Positions 1 through 7,980 of a stretch of 64,000 bases of DNA are shown piece by piece; position 1 is the first letter of the stretch; every line of letters starts with the position of its first letter. The stretch comes from Aldehydirespirator sp965204415 (lineage in GTDB: Bacteria > Actinomycetota > Acidimicrobiia > Acidimicrobiales > Aldehydirespiratoraceae), in the NCBI GenBank assembly GCA_965204415.1, contig CBDBEL010000004.1, positions 682,001 through 746,000 on the forward strand, given 5' to 3'. The notes under the pieces are model-generated. The model saw only the letters and a list, made by a program, of their open reading frames with translations, was not told the DNA's origin and did not search any database. The position numbers and the translations under genes were made by a program.

Positions 1-194
1 CCCGCATCGCCATGCTGCTCGCGCCCTGCGATGCCGGCAGCCGTGTCGGCCTGCAGCACGGCCAGTTGCCCGCCGAAGCGCTTGCACTCGGCCAGCACAG
101 TCCTCAGTTCCGAAGTTCCCGTGGCCGGGTCGTTGACAAAGCGGATCAACTCCGCCAGCCCGTCCCGCACCCGTCGCGCCGTCTCGATACCCAT
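1..194 (-). CDS. N-terminus of DUF222/HNH-like protein (partial)
   Basis: An ATG at 194 opens a frame that runs off the window edge, leaving 64 codons. The peptide is helical and begins MGIETARRVRDGLAEL. It continues with a leucine/alanine-rich stretch ending in a GREQHGDAG-like turn. This resembles the start of actinobacterial DUF222 (13E12-type) proteins, which usually carry a C-terminal HNH nuclease domain. That domain would lie outside the window and cannot be seen. The start was chosen because the frame is open with strong third-position GC; no strong ribosome site is visible. The family call rests on resemblance of one short segment and could be wrong. Confidence 0.45.
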   Translation of the reverse strand, partial: MGIETARRVRDGLAELIRFVNDPATGTSELRTVLAECKRFGGQLAVLQADTAAGIAGREQHGDA

Positions 195-276
195 GAATAA
201 AGCATCCCATGGGGGTGTGACATTTATCGGTCCTATTCCCGTAATTTAGATAAATAAAAGGGATTATCTATGGTCA

Positions 277-810
277 TCATCTCGCAGGCCCGAGTTCGCA
301 GGGTGCGCCGACCGCAAGCAGGACCCGGATGGTCTCGTCACCGGAGCCAGCCGCCAGCTCCACGCACCCCGGCTGGGTCACCCAAACGCCGCCCGCGAAC
401 ACGACCCATTCCTCGCCCCCGGATCGGCACGGTCCGACGCTAACGGCGCGAGCACCAGCATCGGGATGCACATAGTCCAGCACGGCCTCGCCGGGTGACC
501 GGACCACCTCCAGCGACACAGCCCGATCGCGCCGTATCAGCAGCCCGAACTTAGAGAACCGGAAGCCCTGGAACTCCGACCCGGCCGATCCCGCCCGTCC
601 GAGTTGAAGTTCCCCCGAGGGCAGCGCGACAAAGCCGTCGTCGGAGCCATGGGCCACGTAAGACGGACCAATCTCATCGACGGCATCGATCGCGGTCGCG
701 CACGGCACGTCAACCCCAGCCTGCCGGTCCACACCCCCGGAGCAGCCTGCCAGGACCACGACGACTCCCAAGGCCAATCCCACGAGAGCGCCGGTTCTGG
801 TCACCTGCAT
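277..810 (-). CDS. Small secreted lipoprotein, unknown function
   Basis: Protein of 177 residues starting at ATG 810. It opens with a short basic/polar segment, then a hydrophobic stretch ending in a lipobox, LAGCSGG, with the lipidated Cys at about residue 22. It is therefore expected to be exported and anchored in the membrane. The mature part has several further cysteines, such as VPCATA, VGPCRSG, QPGCVEL and GAPCELG, which could form two disulfides. No catalytic motif was recognised. An in-frame upstream extension to 981 exists but is Arg-rich and would bury the signal peptide, so the shorter start is preferred. Function unknown. Confidence 0.6.
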   Translation of the reverse strand: MQVTRTGALVGLALGVVVVLAGCSGGVDRQAGVDVPCATAIDAVDEIGPSYVAHGSDDGFVALPSGELQLGRAGSAGSEFQGFRFSKFGLLIRRDRAVSLEVVRSPGEAVLDYVHPDAGARAVSVGPCRSGGEEWVVFAGGVWVTQPGCVELAAGSGDETIRVLLAVGAPCELGPAR

Positions 811-936
811 GACCCGCACATGGTGCCAGGCAACACGCCCAGGCGCGAGCCAGATCCGGCACAACAATGATCGTCCCTTGTGGCTACGCCCCCGGCAAGG
901 CCCAGTCGTGGCAGCGCGACGGCGGCTGCCAGACCG

Positions 937-1020
937 ACGCCTGAGCCCGCGCGGGGAGCGGCGAGACTCGAAGGCCATCATCCTCGCTGGCTTGCCCTAC
1001 GCCTGAGCCCGCGCGGGGAG
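937..1020. repeat. 22-bp direct repeat downstream of RNase P RNA
   Basis: The 22-base sequence beginning ACGCCTGAGCCCGCGC occurs exactly at 937-958 and 999-1020, a 62-base period. Each copy contains the palindrome CCCGCGCGGG. The repeats lie just beyond the 3' end of the minus-strand RNase P RNA and before the lipoprotein gene. The palindromes could act as terminator hairpins for rnpB, but no T-run follows on the minus strand. Apart from this repeat, nothing else was recognised between 811 and 1060. Confidence 0.6.
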
Positions 1021-1060
1021 AGGTGCGGAGCGACGGCACGGGTGAACGGGTGGCGGTGGC

Positions 1061-1405
<345 letters not shown>

Positions 1406-1487
1406 GCCACCACCTAGAGGCTAGTTAGCCTGGAGGGCTGACACGACGGCGACACCCGCGCAGCCGAGACGGTCCGGGAGGAGAGCC

Positions 1488-2528
1488 ATGACCACGCTCG
1501 ACAACTACGGCGGCTGGCCCACCGTGCTGGGGACTCTGGCAGCCGGCCGGGACATCGGACCGGGCGAGGCCCGGGCCGCGCTCGGAGCGATGCTCGCGAG
1601 CGAGGCGACCGACGCCCAGGTGGCCGCGTTCATAGTGGCGCTGCGGCTCAAGGGGCCCGCGGTGGGGGAACTGCTCGGCCTGGTCGGTGCCATGCGCGAC
1701 GCGGCCACGCCCCTGGACCTGCCCGAGGGGACCATCGACATAGTGGGCACGGGCGGCACGCCGGGCCGCAAGGCCCACGCTCTGAACGTCTCGACCATGG
1801 CCTGCTTCGTGGCCGCCGGAGCGGGCGCGACGGTGTGCAAGCACGGCAGCGTCAAGGCCTCGTCCACCTCGGGGAGCTTCGACCTGCTGGACGCGGTGGG
1901 CGTGCCCATCGCAGCGTCGCCCCAGGAAGTGGCCGAAGGGGTGCGGACCACCGGTCTGGGATTCGCCTTCGCCAAGACCTTCCATCCCGCCATGCGCCAT
2001 GTGGCCGCCGTTCGTTCCGAGGTCGGCATCTCGACGGTGTTCAACCTGCTCGGGCCCCTGTCGCACCCGGGCCATGTGAAGCGCCAGGTCCTCGGGGTGC
2101 TCGAACGGTCGCTGGCGCCGAACATGGCCGCAGTGTTGCAGGCCACGGGCTCGGTGCGGTCGCTGGTGGTGCACGGCGACGGCCAGTACGACGAGCTCAC
2201 CACCACCGGGCCGAACCTGGTGCTCGACCTCAACGAGGGCCGGGTCACCGAGTACCGGGTGGAGGCCGCCGAGGTGGGTCTGCCCGCAGCCACCCACGAC
2301 GAGCTGAGGGGCGGCGACACGGTGACCAACGCCCGGATCCTCGCCGCGGTGCTGGCGGGGGAGTCCGGCCCGAAGCGGGACATGGTCGTCCTGAACGCGG
2401 CCGCGGGACTGGTGGTGGCCGGCATCGCTGACGACCTCGCCCAAGGCGTGGAGGCGGCTGCGGCCGCCATCGACGACGGGAGGGCCGCGAAGAAGTTCGA
2501 CGAGGTGACCACTGCACCCAGCGGATGA
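1488..2528 (+). CDS. trpD: Anthranilate phosphoribosyltransferase
   Basis: TrpD joins anthranilate to phosphoribosyl pyrophosphate in tryptophan synthesis, in the cytoplasm. The 346-residue length fits the family. Visible motifs are the PRPP-binding glycine loop DIVGTGGT near residue 85, the NVST stretch, and KHGSVKASSTSGS near residue 122, corresponding to the family KHGNR..SS.SGSAD. The glycine loop ends in Thr where Asp is common (GTGGD), a small deviation. The ATG start has a GGAGGAGAG ribosome site 3-10 bases upstream. No other trp gene is adjacent, so it stands alone here. A TAGTTAGCCT sequence about 65 bases upstream could supply a -10 box. Confidence 0.9.
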   Translation: MTTLDNYGGWPTVLGTLAAGRDIGPGEARAALGAMLASEATDAQVAAFIVALRLKGPAVGELLGLVGAMRDAATPLDLPEGTIDIVGTGGTPGRKAHALNVSTMACFVAAGAGATVCKHGSVKASSTSGSFDLLDAVGVPIAASPQEVAEGVRTTGLGFAFAKTFHPAMRHVAAVRSEVGISTVFNLLGPLSHPGHVKRQVLGVLERSLAPNMAAVLQATGSVRSLVVHGDGQYDELTTTGPNLVLDLNEGRVTEYRVEAAEVGLPAATHDELRGGDTVTNARILAAVLAGESGPKRDMVVLNAAAGLVVAGIADDLAQGVEAAAAAIDDGRAAKKFDEVTTAPSG

Positions 2529-2583
2529 CGGTCGGTCGGCGGCCGAAAGCGACGGGAGGCCGACCCCCACAATGAGCGCCGAG

Positions 2584-2720
2584 ACGATGGACGGCCGAGC
2601 CGGACGGTGGGTGGCCGGGTGGTGGGCGGCCGAGCCGGACGATGGACGGCCGAACCGGACGATGGACGACCGAGCCGGACGATGGACGGCCGAGCCGGAC
2701 GGTGGGTGGCCGTGTGGCCG
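2584..2720. repeat. 20-bp tandem repeat in the trpD-queG spacer
   Basis: Units of about 20 bases of the form CCGGACGATGGACGGCCGAG repeat four to six times with substitutions. The clearest copies start near 2636, 2656, 2676 and 2696; looser copies with GGTGGGTGGCCG flank them. The tract fills most of the 254-base gap between trpD and queG. It is open in the queG frame, so a longer queG start at ATG 2642 is formally possible. I regard it as a noncoding VNTR-like tract because the encoded peptide is low-complexity. Confidence 0.75.
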
Positions 2721-2782
2721 AATACGGCAGGCAGGATGCCTCACCGCGAGACTCTTCGACTGCGGAGACGGGATCTGAGGCC

Positions 2783-3928
2783 GTGACCGTCGATGCCGGC
2801 ACGCTGGCCGCGATCGGTCGGGCCGCCGGGCTGTGCGCGGTGGGGGTCTGCGGGGCCGAGCCGTTCAGCGAGGCCGCCGCGGTGCTGCATGAGCGCAAAC
2901 AGGCCGGCCTGCACGGCGGGATGCAGTTCACCTACCGCAACCCCGACCGCTCGACGGACCCGGGCCGCCTGGTGCCCGGTGCGGCGGCGCTGATCGTCGG
3001 GGCGCTCGAGTTCGAGGCCGACGCCGACGACCCGCCCAGCGACGCAGGCCCCTACGCCAGGGTGGCGGCCTACGCGCGCTCCGATCACTACACCGCGCTG
3101 AGGACTGCCCTAGAGACGATGGCCGGGCCCCTCAGGGCCGCGGGCCACAGAGCGGTGGTGTCGGCCGACGAGAACGGCCTCGTCGACCGGGCGGCCGCGC
3201 ATCGAGCGGCCATCGGCTGGTGGGGCAAGAACTCGAACATCCTGGTGCCCGGAGTCGGCAGCCTCGTGGTGCTCGGAGCCGTCGTCACAGACGCACCGAT
3301 CGCACCGCAGGACCCCACCGGCGGCGTGGAGAACGGCTGCGGATCATGCCGCCAATGCCTCGACGGCTGCCCGACGGGGGCGATCATCGCCCCGGGAACG
3401 GTCGACGCCCGACGATGCCTGGCCTGGCTCGTGCAAACCGACGGCGTGTTCGACCCCGACTACCGGGTGGCGCTCGGCGACAGGATCTACGGGTGCGACG
3501 ACTGCTCCGACGTGTGCCCGCCCAACCGGGTGCGGGTCCGTCTCACCCGCCGCAGCGGGCCTCGCCCTGACTCCGGGCTGTCGCCCCCTCCGGCAGACGG
3601 CGGCGCGTGGGTGCCGGTCCTGGACATGCTGGACGCGAGTGACGACACTCTGATGGCCGGCTTCGGGCGCTGGTACATACCGAGGCGCGAGCCCCGCTAC
3701 CTGCGCCGCAACGCGCTCGTGGTGCTGGCCAACGTGGGCGATCCGTGCGACTCCCGGGTGCGGTCCGCCGTCGACCGGGCGCTCCGCGACAGCGATCCGC
3801 TGATCCGCGCCCATGCGGTGTGGTGCGCCCGACGGCTGGGGCTGGGCCTCCAAGCGCTGTCCGGGCGCGACGACCCGCTGGTGAGAGCCGAACTGGAGCG
3901 GCCCGTCCAACAACGGGATGCGGCATGA
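2783..3928 (+). CDS. queG: Epoxyqueuosine reductase QueG
   Basis: QueG reduces epoxyqueuosine to queuosine in tRNA using cobalamin and two [4Fe-4S] clusters. The first ferredoxin-like motif is CGSCRQCLDGCP with cysteines at about 186, 189, 192 and 196. The second is CDDCSDVCP with cysteines at about 238, 241 and 245. A conserved GWWGKNSNI segment and the DUF1730-type N-terminus are also present. The C-terminal part after about residue 285 has the helical repeat character seen in the family. GTG 2783 is chosen because the conserved sequence begins there; upstream in-frame codons are low-complexity repeat. The stop overlaps an ATGA restart that opens a mini-ORF relay leading to the next gene. 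Confidence 0.85.
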   Translation: MTVDAGTLAAIGRAAGLCAVGVCGAEPFSEAAAVLHERKQAGLHGGMQFTYRNPDRSTDPGRLVPGAAALIVGALEFEADADDPPSDAGPYARVAAYARSDHYTALRTALETMAGPLRAAGHRAVVSADENGLVDRAAAHRAAIGWWGKNSNILVPGVGSLVVLGAVVTDAPIAPQDPTGGVENGCGSCRQCLDGCPTGAIIAPGTVDARRCLAWLVQTDGVFDPDYRVALGDRIYGCDDCSDVCPPNRVRVRLTRRSGPRPDSGLSPPPADGGAWVPVLDMLDASDDTLMAGFGRWYIPRREPRYLRRNALVVLANVGDPCDSRVRSAVDRALRDSDPLIRAHAVWCARRLGLGLQALSGRDDPLVRAELERPVQQRDAA

Positions 3929-4079
3929 CCCGCCCTCTGCCCGTCGCCGCGTTCCGCCCGGAGCCCACACCCCCCGCCGTCCAACAACGGGATGCGGCGT
4001 GACCCGCCCTCTGCCCGTCGCCGCGTTCCGCCCGGAGCCCACAACCTCCACCGTCCAACAACGGGATGCGGCGTGACCC
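3905..4079 (+). repeat. 74-bp junction array with two coupled 25-codon mini-ORFs (queG/pimB)
   Basis: The queG stop region GTCCAACAACGGGATGCGGC recurs at 3905, 3979 and 4053, an exact 74-base period. Each unit starts at an ATG/GTG overlapping the previous stop (ATGA at 3925, GTGA at 3999, GTGA at 4073). Each encodes 25 residues: an N-terminus like the downstream gene (M/V-T-R) and a C-terminus identical to the end of QueG (VQQRDAA). Mini-ORFs are 3925-4002 and 3999-4076; the true downstream gene starts at 4073. Copies differ at several bases. The period of 2 modulo 3 is exactly what keeps the stop/start overlap chain intact. Confidence 0.9.
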
Positions 4080-5197
4080 GGCACCTTCTGGTGACCAACG
4101 ACTTCCCGCCGAAGGTCGGGGGCATCCAGAACTACCTGTGGGAGATGTGGAGGCGGCTGCCTCCCGACGACGTCGTGGTCCACACCACGCCGTACGCGGG
4201 CGCAGCCGCGTTCGACGCCGAGCAGCCCTTCACGGTGATCCGCTCCACCGAGCCGTGGCTCCTGCCCGGCCCGCACCTGGCACGCCGGGTGCGCCGCCTG
4301 GCCCAGCGCCACGACGTCGAGCTCGTGGTGATCGACCCGGCGCTTCCCGCCGGGCTGATCGGCCCGAGCCTGGACCTGCCCTACGCGGTCGTGGTGCACG
4401 GGGCCGAGGTGGCCATTCCCGCCCGCCTGCCCGGGCTGCGGCCATTGCTGCGGAGGGTGCTCGGCTCCGCGGCGGGAGTCATCGCGGCAGGCGGCTACGC
4501 CGCGGCTGAGTGCGAGCGGGCGCTGGGCCGGGACCTGGCCGCGTTCGTCGTCCCGCCGGGCGTCGACACCGAGCGGTTCAGCCCCGTCGGCGACCAGGAG
4601 CGGGTCCGGCGGCGCGGCCAGCTGGGGCTGCGGCCCGGCAGCTCGACGGTGGTCAGCGTGTCAAGGCTGGTGCCCCGCAAGGGCATGGACACCCTGGTGC
4701 AGGCGGCCGCGATCCTGGCCGCGGAGGGGCGCGACCTTCAGGTGGCGATCGCCGGGGACGGCCGGGAACGGCGCCGCCTGAGACGTCTGGCCGTCCGGGC
4801 AGGCGCACCGGTGAGGTTCCTCGGGCGGCTCAGCGACGACGACGTCGCCGCGCTGATCGGGTGCGCGGACGTGTTCGCGATGCTGTGCCGCACCCGCTGG
4901 CGGGGCCTGGAGCAGGAAGGGTTCGGCATCGTGTTCCTGGAGGCCGCGTCCGCGGGCGTGCCCCAGGTGGCCGGGCGCAGCGGCGGAGCCCACGAGGCCG
5001 TGTCCGACGGCGAGACAGGAATCGTGCTCGACCCGGCAACCCCGCAGGCCGCGGCCGAGGCCATCGGCGCCCTCCTCGACGACGGCGAGCGCCGCTCGCG
5101 GATGGGCGCCGCGGCGCGCCAGAGGGCCGAGACCGCCTTCTCCTACGACCTCCTAGCCGATCGGCTACGCGCCGCCATCGACGCGATGTCCAAGTGA
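4073..5197 (+). CDS. GT4-family glycosyltransferase, PimB-like mannosyltransferase
   Basis: GT-B-fold transferase of 374 residues. The N-terminal domain opens with VTNDFPPKVGGIQNYL, the acceptor-side glycine loop typical of phosphatidylinositol mannosyltransferases. The C-terminal domain has the nucleotide-sugar part: VSRLVPRKGMD, then FLGRLSDDD, then the E-x7-E motif within EGFGIVFLE. The likely role is transfer of mannose from GDP-mannose to a membrane lipid at the inner face of the membrane. The PimB identity is inferred, because related GT4 enzymes share these motifs. GTG 4073 is the last restart of the 74-bp junction array after queG. Its own 3' end is tandemly duplicated. Confidence 0.75.
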   Translation: MTRHLLVTNDFPPKVGGIQNYLWEMWRRLPPDDVVVHTTPYAGAAAFDAEQPFTVIRSTEPWLLPGPHLARRVRRLAQRHDVELVVIDPALPAGLIGPSLDLPYAVVVHGAEVAIPARLPGLRPLLRRVLGSAAGVIAAGGYAAAECERALGRDLAAFVVPPGVDTERFSPVGDQERVRRRGQLGLRPGSSTVVSVSRLVPRKGMDTLVQAAAILAAEGRDLQVAIAGDGRERRRLRRLAVRAGAPVRFLGRLSDDDVAALIGCADVFAMLCRTRWRGLEQEGFGIVFLEAASAGVPQVAGRSGGAHEAVSDGETGIVLDPATPQAAAEAIGALLDDGERRSRMGAAARQRAETAFSYDLLADRLRAAIDAMSK

Positions 5198-5250
5198 CCT
5201 CCTGACCGAGCAGCCACGCGCCGCCATCGACGCGATGTCCGGGTGACCGC
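5151..5250. repeat. 49-bp tandem duplication of the pimB-like 3' end
   Basis: A 49-base unit beginning TCCTAGCCGATCGGCTACGC and ending at the gene stop is repeated at 5200, including the ATCGACGCGATGTCC core and the TGA. A third partial copy follows. Identity is high but not complete (AAGTGA against GGGTGA). Unlike the relay arrays, the period is 1 modulo 3 and no coupled mini-ORF chain results. Confidence 0.8.
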
Positions 5251-5371
5251 CCAGCCGAGCAGGCGACCTCGCCCGCATACCGCAAGCACCAGCGACGTTG
5301 TTAGGGTCAGTCGCCACGCGACCGCGCGCAGGCCGCGGTCTTGAGAATGACTCCGAGGAGCGGCGCCCGCC

Positions 5372-5827
5372 GTGGTCGATCAGGCAACCCAGCGCACCAC
5401 CATCATGGCCTCCCCCGAGCGGTGCTACGGCGCGGCCACCGACTTCGAGCAGTACCCCCGATGGGCTCACGACATCAAGGAGGCGAACATCGTCGCGCGG
5501 GACCGTGACGGCCGGGCCGTCGATGTGGAGTACCGGGTCGCCGCGATGGGCCGTTCCACCACGTACACGCTCAGGTACTTCTACGGCGCCGATCCTCTGC
5601 GCCTGGCGTGGAGGCTCCAGCGGGGAGACGCCACCACCAGGCTCGACGGCGAGTACGAGTTCGTGCCCGTCCCCGGAGAGACCGACGTCACCGAAGTGAC
5701 CTACCAGCTCGCAGTGGAACTGGCCGTGCCCCTGCCCGGCTTCGTCAAGCGGCGGGCCGAGTCCCGCATCATGCACACCGCTCTGGACGAGTTGAAGGGC
5801 TATGTGGAAGCGGGCGCCCGGATCTGA
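5372..5827 (+). CDS. SRPBCC/START-like polyketide-cyclase family protein
   Basis: Protein of 151 residues with the helix-grip pattern of the SRPBCC superfamily. It starts VDQATQRTTIMASPERCYGA, followed by DFEQYPRWAHDIKEA, which are the usual first strand, helix and W-x-x-x-I turn. The C-terminal helix is RRAESRIMHTALDELKGYVE. Such proteins bind hydrophobic ligands, and many actinobacterial copies are of unknown role. The start is GTG 5372 with GAGGAG about 13 bases upstream. A TAGGGT box at 5302-5307 may be its -10 element. No substrate can be inferred. Confidence 0.65.
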   Translation: MVDQATQRTTIMASPERCYGAATDFEQYPRWAHDIKEANIVARDRDGRAVDVEYRVAAMGRSTTYTLRYFYGADPLRLAWRLQRGDATTRLDGEYEFVPVPGETDVTEVTYQLAVELAVPLPGFVKRRAESRIMHTALDELKGYVEAGARI

Positions 5828-5837
5828 CCGGACCCTC

Positions 5838-5960
5838 AGAGGCCGAGCGAATGGGGAGCGAAACATGATGGTCTGCGGACCGCGCCGACAGAGGCCGTGG
5901 GCGTTGTTGCCTCGATTCGGGCGGCCTGTGAGCGCAGCGGACGAGAGCGGGACCCTCTAG
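5838..5960. repeat. Dispersed intergenic repeat, copy A
   Basis: The gap before the ROK kinase carries AGAGGCCGAGCG at 5838, then GAGGCCGTGG, then a stretch containing CTGTGAGCGCAGCGGACGAG near 5928. The same modules in the same order occur at 33548-33650 upstream of ftsZ. An inverted copy of the AGAGGCCGAGCGGATAGGTG module lies at 18270-18289. This looks like a dispersed REP- or MITE-like family. Confidence 0.5.
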
Positions 5961-5965
5961 GCATC

Positions 5966-6907
5966 ATGTACTGCGGCTTGGACATTGGCGGGACCAAGGT
6001 GCTGGGTGTGGCCGTGCATCCCGGCGACCCCACCACGCCCGTCGCGGTGCGCCGAGACGCCACGACCGCCGACAGCCAGGCGCTGTTCGAGACGATCTTG
6101 CGGATGGTCGCCGGTCTCGAGGCCGAGTGCGGCGCCGCGTTCTCGGCGGTCGGGGTGGGAATCGCCGGGCTCGTCGACTCCGACGGGGTGCTCAAGTACT
6201 CGCCCAACATCGACGGGGTTCTGGACCTCGACCTGCGCCGCCGCCTGCGGGCGGAGTGGCGCCGGCCCGTGGTGGTCGAGAACGAGGCCACCGCGGCGGC
6301 CTGGGCCGAGACGCTGCACGGGGCAGCCCGCGGTTCGCGCCATGTGGCCCTGGTGGCGCTCGGTACCGGTCTGGGCACCGGCTTCGTGTTCGACGGGAGG
6401 CTCTACCGGGGCTGGAACGGCTTCGCGGGCGAGTCCGGCCACATGACCATCGAGATGTCGGGCCCCGAGCATGTCACCGGCGCGCCAGGCCCCTGGGAGT
6501 ACTACGCATCCGGGACCGGTCTGGGCCGCCTGGCCCGCCAGGCCGCCGCCGCCGGCGACTTCGACAGCGCCGTCGACGAGGCCGGCTCGGTCGGCGCCAT
6601 CCGGGGTGAGCACGTCCACGCGCTGGTCGCCAAGGGCGACCCCGACGCGCTGGTCGTTCTCGACGAGTTCTGCCGCTGCGCCGCGGTCGGCGTGGCCAAC
6701 CTCGTGCACGTGCTCGACCCCGAGGTGATCGTGATCGCGGGAGGCCTGATCGACATCGGCGAGCCGCTGGTGCGGGGCATGGAGGCGTGGACCCATCGCC
6801 TGGTGCTCGGCGGCGAGCAGCGGCGGAAGGTGCAGGTCGTGCCGGCGCAGTTCGGCAGCCGGGCCGGCGCCATCGGAGCGGCCCTGCTCGCCTCGGAGGC
6901 GTCGTGA
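5966..6907 (+). CDS. ROK-family sugar kinase (glucokinase-like)
   Basis: Probable ATP-dependent glucokinase feeding glycolysis. It has the N-terminal phosphate loop YCGLDIGGTKVLG, ENEATAAAWAE around residue 110 containing the catalytic-region Asn-Glu, and ALGTGLGTGFVFDG. It also has the GESGHMTI histidine of ROK proteins. The ROK zinc-binding motif C-x-C-G-x2-G-C-x-E, normally following this histidine, reads HVTGAPGPWEYYASG: all three cysteines are gone while the last Glu is kept. ATG 5966 is chosen because the conserved fold starts there. The stop overlaps the pfkA start (TGATG), so kinase and phosphofructokinase are probably translated together. Confidence 0.8.
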   Translation: MYCGLDIGGTKVLGVAVHPGDPTTPVAVRRDATTADSQALFETILRMVAGLEAECGAAFSAVGVGIAGLVDSDGVLKYSPNIDGVLDLDLRRRLRAEWRRPVVVENEATAAAWAETLHGAARGSRHVALVALGTGLGTGFVFDGRLYRGWNGFAGESGHMTIEMSGPEHVTGAPGPWEYYASGTGLGRLARQAAAAGDFDSAVDEAGSVGAIRGEHVHALVAKGDPDALVVLDEFCRCAAVGVANLVHVLDPEVIVIAGGLIDIGEPLVRGMEAWTHRLVLGGEQRRKVQVVPAQFGSRAGAIGAALLASEAS

Positions 6908-7935
6908 TGCGGGTCGGGGTCCTGACCGGAGGCGGCGACTGCCCCGGTCTCAACGCGGTGATCAGGGCGGTGGTCCGCAAGGCTGAACGCCACTACGGCG
7001 ACGAGGTCATCGGTTTCCGCGACGGGTGGCGGGGGGTGGTAGACAACCGCTGGATGCCGCTCGACGTGGAGGCCTGCCGGGGCCTTCTGCCGAGGGGCGG
7101 CACCGTGCTCGGGACGTCGCGCCACACCCCGTTCAGCCTCCCCGACGGCATGGCCCGCGCCACCGAGACCATGCGCACGCTGCCGGTGGACGCGCTCATA
7201 GCGGTGGGCGGCGAGGGCACGCTGTCGTGCGCGTGCGAGATGTCCGACCGCGGCTTCGACGTGGTCGGGATACCCAAGACGATCGACAACGACGTGGGCA
7301 TGACCGAGCGCACCTTCGGGTTCGACACCGCCATCACCGTCGCCACCGACGCCATCGACCGCCTCCATACCACTGCGGAGAGCCACGAGCGGGTCATCTT
7401 CGTGGAGGTGATGGGGCGCAATGTGGGCCACATCGCCACCTGGGCCGGGATCGCGGGGGGCGCCGCCTACATTCTCGTGCCCGAGGAGCCCTTCGACCTC
7501 GACGAGCTGTGCGCAGCCCTGCTGCGGCGCCAGCACAGGGGCCGCTTCGCGTCGATAGTGGTGGTGGCCGAGGGTGCCCGGCCCCGGCCCGGCACGTTGG
7601 AGATGGCGGAGCCCCCGGTCGACGCCTACGGGCACAAGCGTCTGGGCGGGATCGCCAACGTCATCGCGGCGGCGGTGGAGGCCCGCACCGGGCTCGAGAC
7701 CCGGGTCACGATCCTCGGGCATGTCCAGCGGGGCGGCACGCCCACAGCATCGGACCGGGTCCTCGCCACTCGCTTCGGGGTGGCGGCCATCGACGCCGTC
7801 CATGACGGCGCCTTCGGGCAGATGGTCGCGCTGCGCGACGGCAACATCGAGTTGGTCTCCCTGCGGGACGCAACCGCGAGGCTCAAGCCCGTGAGCGACG
7901 CCCTGCTCGACGTGGCCCGCACGTTCTTCTCCTGA
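6907..7935 (+). CDS. pfkA: ATP-dependent 6-phosphofructokinase
   Basis: Phosphorylates fructose 6-phosphate in glycolysis. Motifs are GGGDCPGLNAVIR at the N-terminus, GGEGTLS near residue 100, the catalytic PKTIDNDVG near residue 125, and MGRNVGHIA. The GGEGT sequence, with Gly after Glu, fits the ATP-type actinobacterial enzymes rather than the PPi type, which have Asp there. The 342-residue length is normal. ATG 6907 shares one base with the ROK kinase stop; GTG 6904 in the same frame is an equally good start. It is convergent with the lipoprotein gene downstream, and the 45-base gap has CCCTT/AAGGG complementarity that may serve as terminator. Confidence 0.9.
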   Translation: MRVGVLTGGGDCPGLNAVIRAVVRKAERHYGDEVIGFRDGWRGVVDNRWMPLDVEACRGLLPRGGTVLGTSRHTPFSLPDGMARATETMRTLPVDALIAVGGEGTLSCACEMSDRGFDVVGIPKTIDNDVGMTERTFGFDTAITVATDAIDRLHTTAESHERVIFVEVMGRNVGHIATWAGIAGGAAYILVPEEPFDLDELCAALLRRQHRGRFASIVVVAEGARPRPGTLEMAEPPVDAYGHKRLGGIANVIAAAVEARTGLETRVTILGHVQRGGTPTASDRVLATRFGVAAIDAVHDGAFGQMVALRDGNIELVSLRDATARLKPVSDALLDVARTFFS

Positions 7936-7980
7936 GAACGGATCCCTTCGCCTCCGGGTAAAGGGCTAAAGGGGGGACCG

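Noticed and set aside
1425..2744. 439-codon and 355-codon minus-strand frames over trpD
   Set aside because: Shadows of trpD and the 20-bp repeat tract; no motif or start signal.
2642..2782. Longer QueG starting at ATG 2642
   Set aside because: The extra residues come from the 20-bp tandem repeat and have no counterpart in QueG. GTG 2783 precedes the conserved region.
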